Assembly (NCBI GenBank): GCA_947588865.1
Contig: CANPYQ010000002.1
Coordinates: forward strand, 1-23,892
Source of the DNA: an uncultured Bacilli bacterium
GTDB lineage: Bacteria; Bacillota_I; Bacilli_A; RF39; UBA660
Length of the DNA stretch: 23,892 nucleotides
Reading direction: 5' to 3'
The notes under the pieces are model-generated. The model had not been told where the DNA came from and did no database searches. It saw nothing but the letters and a program-made list of their open reading frames with translations. Below are positions 21,829-23,892 of this stretch, in pieces; position 1 is the first letter of the stretch; the number at the start of each line of letters is the position of its first letter. The translations under genes and the position numbers were made by a program.

Positions 21829-22122
21829 GTGTATCAAATATTAAGTGAATTAAGTTTATTATTAAGAATGTATTTTTGTTACTTAACGATAGATAATATT
21901 CCAATACTAAAAAATGAACTATGGAATTACATTTTGCTGGAAGTTATATCTCTTTATACAATATTAAGAATAATTACTTATTTTGAAGTAGGAAAACTTT
22001 ACGAGAAAGGTGATAATTCAGCATTTGGGGTAATAGCATATTTCATTATTTATTTAATTAATTTAGGTGTAATGTATGGAGTATTGTTATTATTAACAAA
22101 AATTGGTGTATTGCCAATATAG
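21829..22122 (+). CDS. Small membrane protein of unknown function
   Basis: A 97-aa integral membrane protein of no family I recognise. Two clear spans lie at about residues 32-51 and 67-90, and a hydrophobic, possibly amphipathic N-terminal helix at 4-20. Between the spans is a charged loop, EVGKLYEKGDNS. I place the start at GTG 21829: GGGGGTGAT stands before it with the same spacing as other Shine-Dalgarno sites in the window, whereas the longer in-frame reading from a TTG at 21760 would begin inside a terminator and before the promoter. It is first in an operon with an Abi-alpha protein and an adenine methylase, so a membrane effector or sensor is conceivable, from context only. Confidence 0.65.
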   Translation: MYQILSELSLLLRMYFCYLTIDNIPILKNELWNYILLEVISLYTILRIITYFEVGKLYEKGDNSAFGVIAYFIIYLINLGVMYGVLLLLTKIGVLPI

Positions 22123-22132
22123 GAGGTAAGAA

Positions 22133-22954
22133 ATGAAATCAAGAATAGAAATAAAAGCTGAGGCAAACTTAACTAAAACTATTGATGATATAAATACTAA
22201 TGTGATAATCCCACCAACACAGGAAGTTTCCAAGGGAATTACTAAATTATTGAATGTAGTAACAACTTTTATTGACAATGCAACTTATAGATATATAGAA
22301 AATTCAAAATATAAAAAGCAGCAATTTTTAGATAATTTAGCAAAAAAATATGAAAAAATTCCAGAAACTGAGATAGTTGACCCTGATATTAGTATTTTAG
22401 GAAATACTATGGATTTTTTAAAATACAACTTGGATAAAGATTATATAGTTGACTTATATTCAAATATAATGATTAGTGATATGGATAAAAGAACTAAAAA
22501 TATTGTGCATATTAGTTTTGTAGAAATTTTAAAACAACTCGATAAAAATGATTTAAAACTTTTAGAAGCAATATACAATATGAAATCAACAAAAAGTATA
22601 GCTTTAGCAAAATTGAAAATTATTGATTCAAATAATAAGTTTATTGGTTATGAATTACATAATACAGTTTATATGGCAGATATAAGTAATTATTTTATAG
22701 ATGATTATAATTCTTTTTCTACAAGTTTAGAAAACTTAGATAGGTTAGGATTAATTAACATAAGTTATATAGAATATTTTATTGATAATAGTATTTATGA
22801 TTCTTTATTAAAAAGATTAGAGCCTTCTGCTAAACATATTTTAGATAGAATTAAAACTAAAGATAATGATGCTAAATTTGGATATGAAAAAGGGATGTTA
22901 TCAATAACAAATTTAGGATTAAATTTGATGAAAATTTGTTTAAGAGATCTATAG
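22133..22954 (+). CDS. DUF4393 / Abi-alpha family protein
   Basis: A 273-aa cytoplasmic protein matching DUF4393, a family also called Abi-alpha because it is linked to abortive infection. Typical features are the N-terminal helical region with VIIPPTQEVSKGI, the block DPDISILGNTMDFLKY, a YIVDLYSNIMISDMDKRT segment, and VHISFVEILKQLDKNDLKLLEAI. The C-terminal half has LENLDRLGLINISY and ends with SITNLGLNLMKICL, which looks like a winged-helix-type unit. The mechanism is not known to me. The upstream gene's TAG stop forms part of its Shine-Dalgarno (TAGGAGGT) and its own TAG does the same for the methylase gene, so the three genes are one operon. Confidence 0.78.
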   Translation: MKSRIEIKAEANLTKTIDDINTNVIIPPTQEVSKGITKLLNVVTTFIDNATYRYIENSKYKKQQFLDNLAKKYEKIPETEIVDPDISILGNTMDFLKYNLDKDYIVDLYSNIMISDMDKRTKNIVHISFVEILKQLDKNDLKLLEAIYNMKSTKSIALAKLKIIDSNNKFIGYELHNTVYMADISNYFIDDYNSFSTSLENLDRLGLINISYIEYFIDNSIYDSLLKRLEPSAKHILDRIKTKDNDAKFGYEKGMLSITNLGLNLMKICLRDL

Positions 22955-22963
22955 GAGGTTAAT

Positions 22964-23818
22964 ATGATTAAAGGGAAACCATTTGTTAAATGGGCTGGTG
23001 GAAAAAGACAAATAATAGATAAATTAAAAAATTATATTCCCGATGAATTTGATACTTATTATGAACCGTTTGTTGGTGGTGGTGCATTATTGTTTGAATT
23101 ATCACCAAAAAAAGCAGTTATTAATGATTCTAATAAAGAACTTATGAATGTATATGAATGTATTAAAGATGAAAAAAAGTTTGAAGCAATGTGTAGAGAA
23201 TTAAATCATCATGAAACAGAACATTCTGAAGAATATTATTATAAAATTAGAAATTTGGATAGAGATAAAAAGGAATTTAATAAACTAGCGGATTATAAAA
23301 GAGCAGCTCGTACTATTTATCTAAATAAAGCTTGTTTTAATGGTTTATTTAGAGTTAATAGTAAAAATGAATTTAATGTACCATTTGGAAAGAAAAATAA
23401 AGTTAATACTTATGAAGGGCAAAATTTGGGTATCATCTGTGGATATTTAAATTATAATGATGTTAGATTACTTTCAGTTGATTTTGAAGAAGCAGTTAAA
23501 GATGCTAAAAAAGGAGATTTCATTTATTTCGATCCACCATATGACTCTGACACTTCTACCTTTAATAGTTATACTGAAGATGGTTTTGGTAAAGAAGAGC
23601 AAAAAAGACTTGCTAAAGTATTTAAAGAATTATCTGATAGAGGTTGTTATGCAATGTTATCAAATCATAATACTACTTTAGTAAATGAATTATATAAAGA
23701 TTTTAATATTCATGTAATTGAAGCAAAAAGAAATATTAATTCCAATGGAAAGAAAAGAGGTAAAGTAGAAGAAGTTATTATCACAAACTTCGAAAATAAA
23801 AAAGGATTTGAAGAATAA
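22964..23818 (+). CDS. D12-class DNA adenine-N6 methyltransferase (Dam/DpnIIA-like)
   Basis: A 284-aa full-length methylase that transfers a methyl group from S-adenosylmethionine to N6 of adenine. FVKWAGGK at residues 7-14 (motif X) and PFVGGGAL at 35-42 (motif I) bind the cofactor; DPPYD from Asp190 is the catalytic motif IV. NKACFNGLFRVNSKNEFNVPFGK is typical of Dam and M.DpnIIA/M.MboIA, so GATC is the likely target. It follows the Abi-alpha gene by nine bases with TAGGAGGT as Shine-Dalgarno. No restriction endonuclease is visible in the window; the truncated next gene is a candidate. The grouping with Abi genes suggests self-marking in a defence locus, while an orphan Dam remains possible. 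Confidence 0.93.
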   Translation: MIKGKPFVKWAGGKRQIIDKLKNYIPDEFDTYYEPFVGGGALLFELSPKKAVINDSNKELMNVYECIKDEKKFEAMCRELNHHETEHSEEYYYKIRNLDRDKKEFNKLADYKRAARTIYLNKACFNGLFRVNSKNEFNVPFGKKNKVNTYEGQNLGIICGYLNYNDVRLLSVDFEEAVKDAKKGDFIYFDPPYDSDTSTFNSYTEDGFGKEEQKRLAKVFKELSDRGCYAMLSNHNTTLVNELYKDFNIHVIEAKRNINSNGKKRGKVEEVIITNFENKKGFEE

Positions 23819-23824
23819 ATATAG

Positions 23825-23830
23825 TATAAT
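23825..23830 (+). promoter_or_regulatory. -10 element before the truncated last gene
   Basis: A perfect TATAAT seven bases after the methylase stop, 21 nt before the ATG at 23852. No -35 is seen, and the downstream gene may also be read through from the operon. Confidence 0.4.
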
Positions 23831-23851
23831 ATATATGAGGAGGTAATTTGT

Positions 23852-23892
23852 ATGGTTAAGAAGTATTATTATGAAGATAATGACTTTAAACT
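23852..23892 (+). CDS. Truncated gene at the right edge
   Basis: Only 13 codons are visible (MVKKYYYEDNDFK). A strong Shine-Dalgarno, GAGGAGG, lies eight bases before the ATG, so this is a real start. The family cannot be told. Position after a Dam-like methylase makes a restriction endonuclease or second methylase possible, but nothing in the residues shows this. Confidence 0.55.
   Translation, partial: MVKKYYYEDNDFK

Noticed and set aside
21097..21829. Prophage lysis module (signal-less amidase followed by a small membrane protein as holin)
   Set aside because: A terminator and a new promoter separate the two genes, the small protein is transcribed with Abi-alpha and the methylase, and no other phage genes are nearby.
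23457..23681. Second + strand frame inside the methylase gene
   Set aside because: It is an out-of-frame shadow of the catalytic region with no ribosome binding site.
1..23892. CRISPR arrays, tRNA or rRNA genes, insertion sequences
   Set aside because: No regularly spaced non-coding repeats, no cloverleaf-like GC-richer islands and no transposase motifs were seen on either strand.

Overview
The window reads as chromosomal DNA of a very AT-rich, low-G+C member of the Bacillota (class Bacilli, in the direction of the uncultured gut RF39/Erysipelotrichia-like lineages). This is inferred from composition and gene families; no marker gene is present to fix the taxon. The genetic code is the standard bacterial one: TGA ends the P-type ATPase at a normal family length and Trp is TGG, which argues against Mycoplasma code 4. 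A sortase, a wall-anchored adhesin and several peptidoglycan hydrolases imply a walled cell. Every supported gene lies on the + strand, packed with short gaps. No tRNA, rRNA, CRISPR array, IS element or phage module is visible, and no gene-free stretch exceeds about 245 bases.

Left part (1-7079): an AbiEii-type nucleotidyltransferase toxin homologue, a phosphoketolase, an HTH-metallophosphoesterase fusion, and an operon of SDR oxidoreductase, YnbB-like PLP lyase and RluA-type pseudouridine synthase.

Middle part (7080-15071): an envelope and surface-display region. It holds a DUF1292 protein followed by a membrane-anchored lytic transglycosylase; an operon of an unknown 106-aa protein, a sortase and a five-span membrane protein; and a 662-aa surface protein with a predicted Cys-Gln thioester head (TQxA domain), three SpaA-like repeats and a non-canonical VPNTL sorting signal. 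A small UvrD/helicase-IV-like helicase with no ordinary start codon and a membrane-anchored glucosaminidase follow. The likely logic is that hydrolases open the wall and the sortase anchors a covalently binding adhesin.

Right part (15072-23892): a PMCA-type Ca2+ ATPase; two lipoproteins, one built of seven 11-residue amphipathic repeats; then a defence-flavoured stretch with an Abi_2 HEPN protein translationally coupled to an HtrA-like protease, an amidase with a broken LysM tail, and an operon of a small membrane protein, an Abi-alpha/DUF4393 protein and a D12-class adenine methylase. A further gene is cut by the window edge.

Gene ends are compact. Intrinsic terminators often begin before the stop codon and are followed at once by promoters, many of extended -10 type (TGnTATAAT), whose predicted start sites fall only about 10-15 nt before the start codon. 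The phosphoketolase and adhesin promoters share an exact 12-mer at the same register over the -10 and the initial transcribed region.
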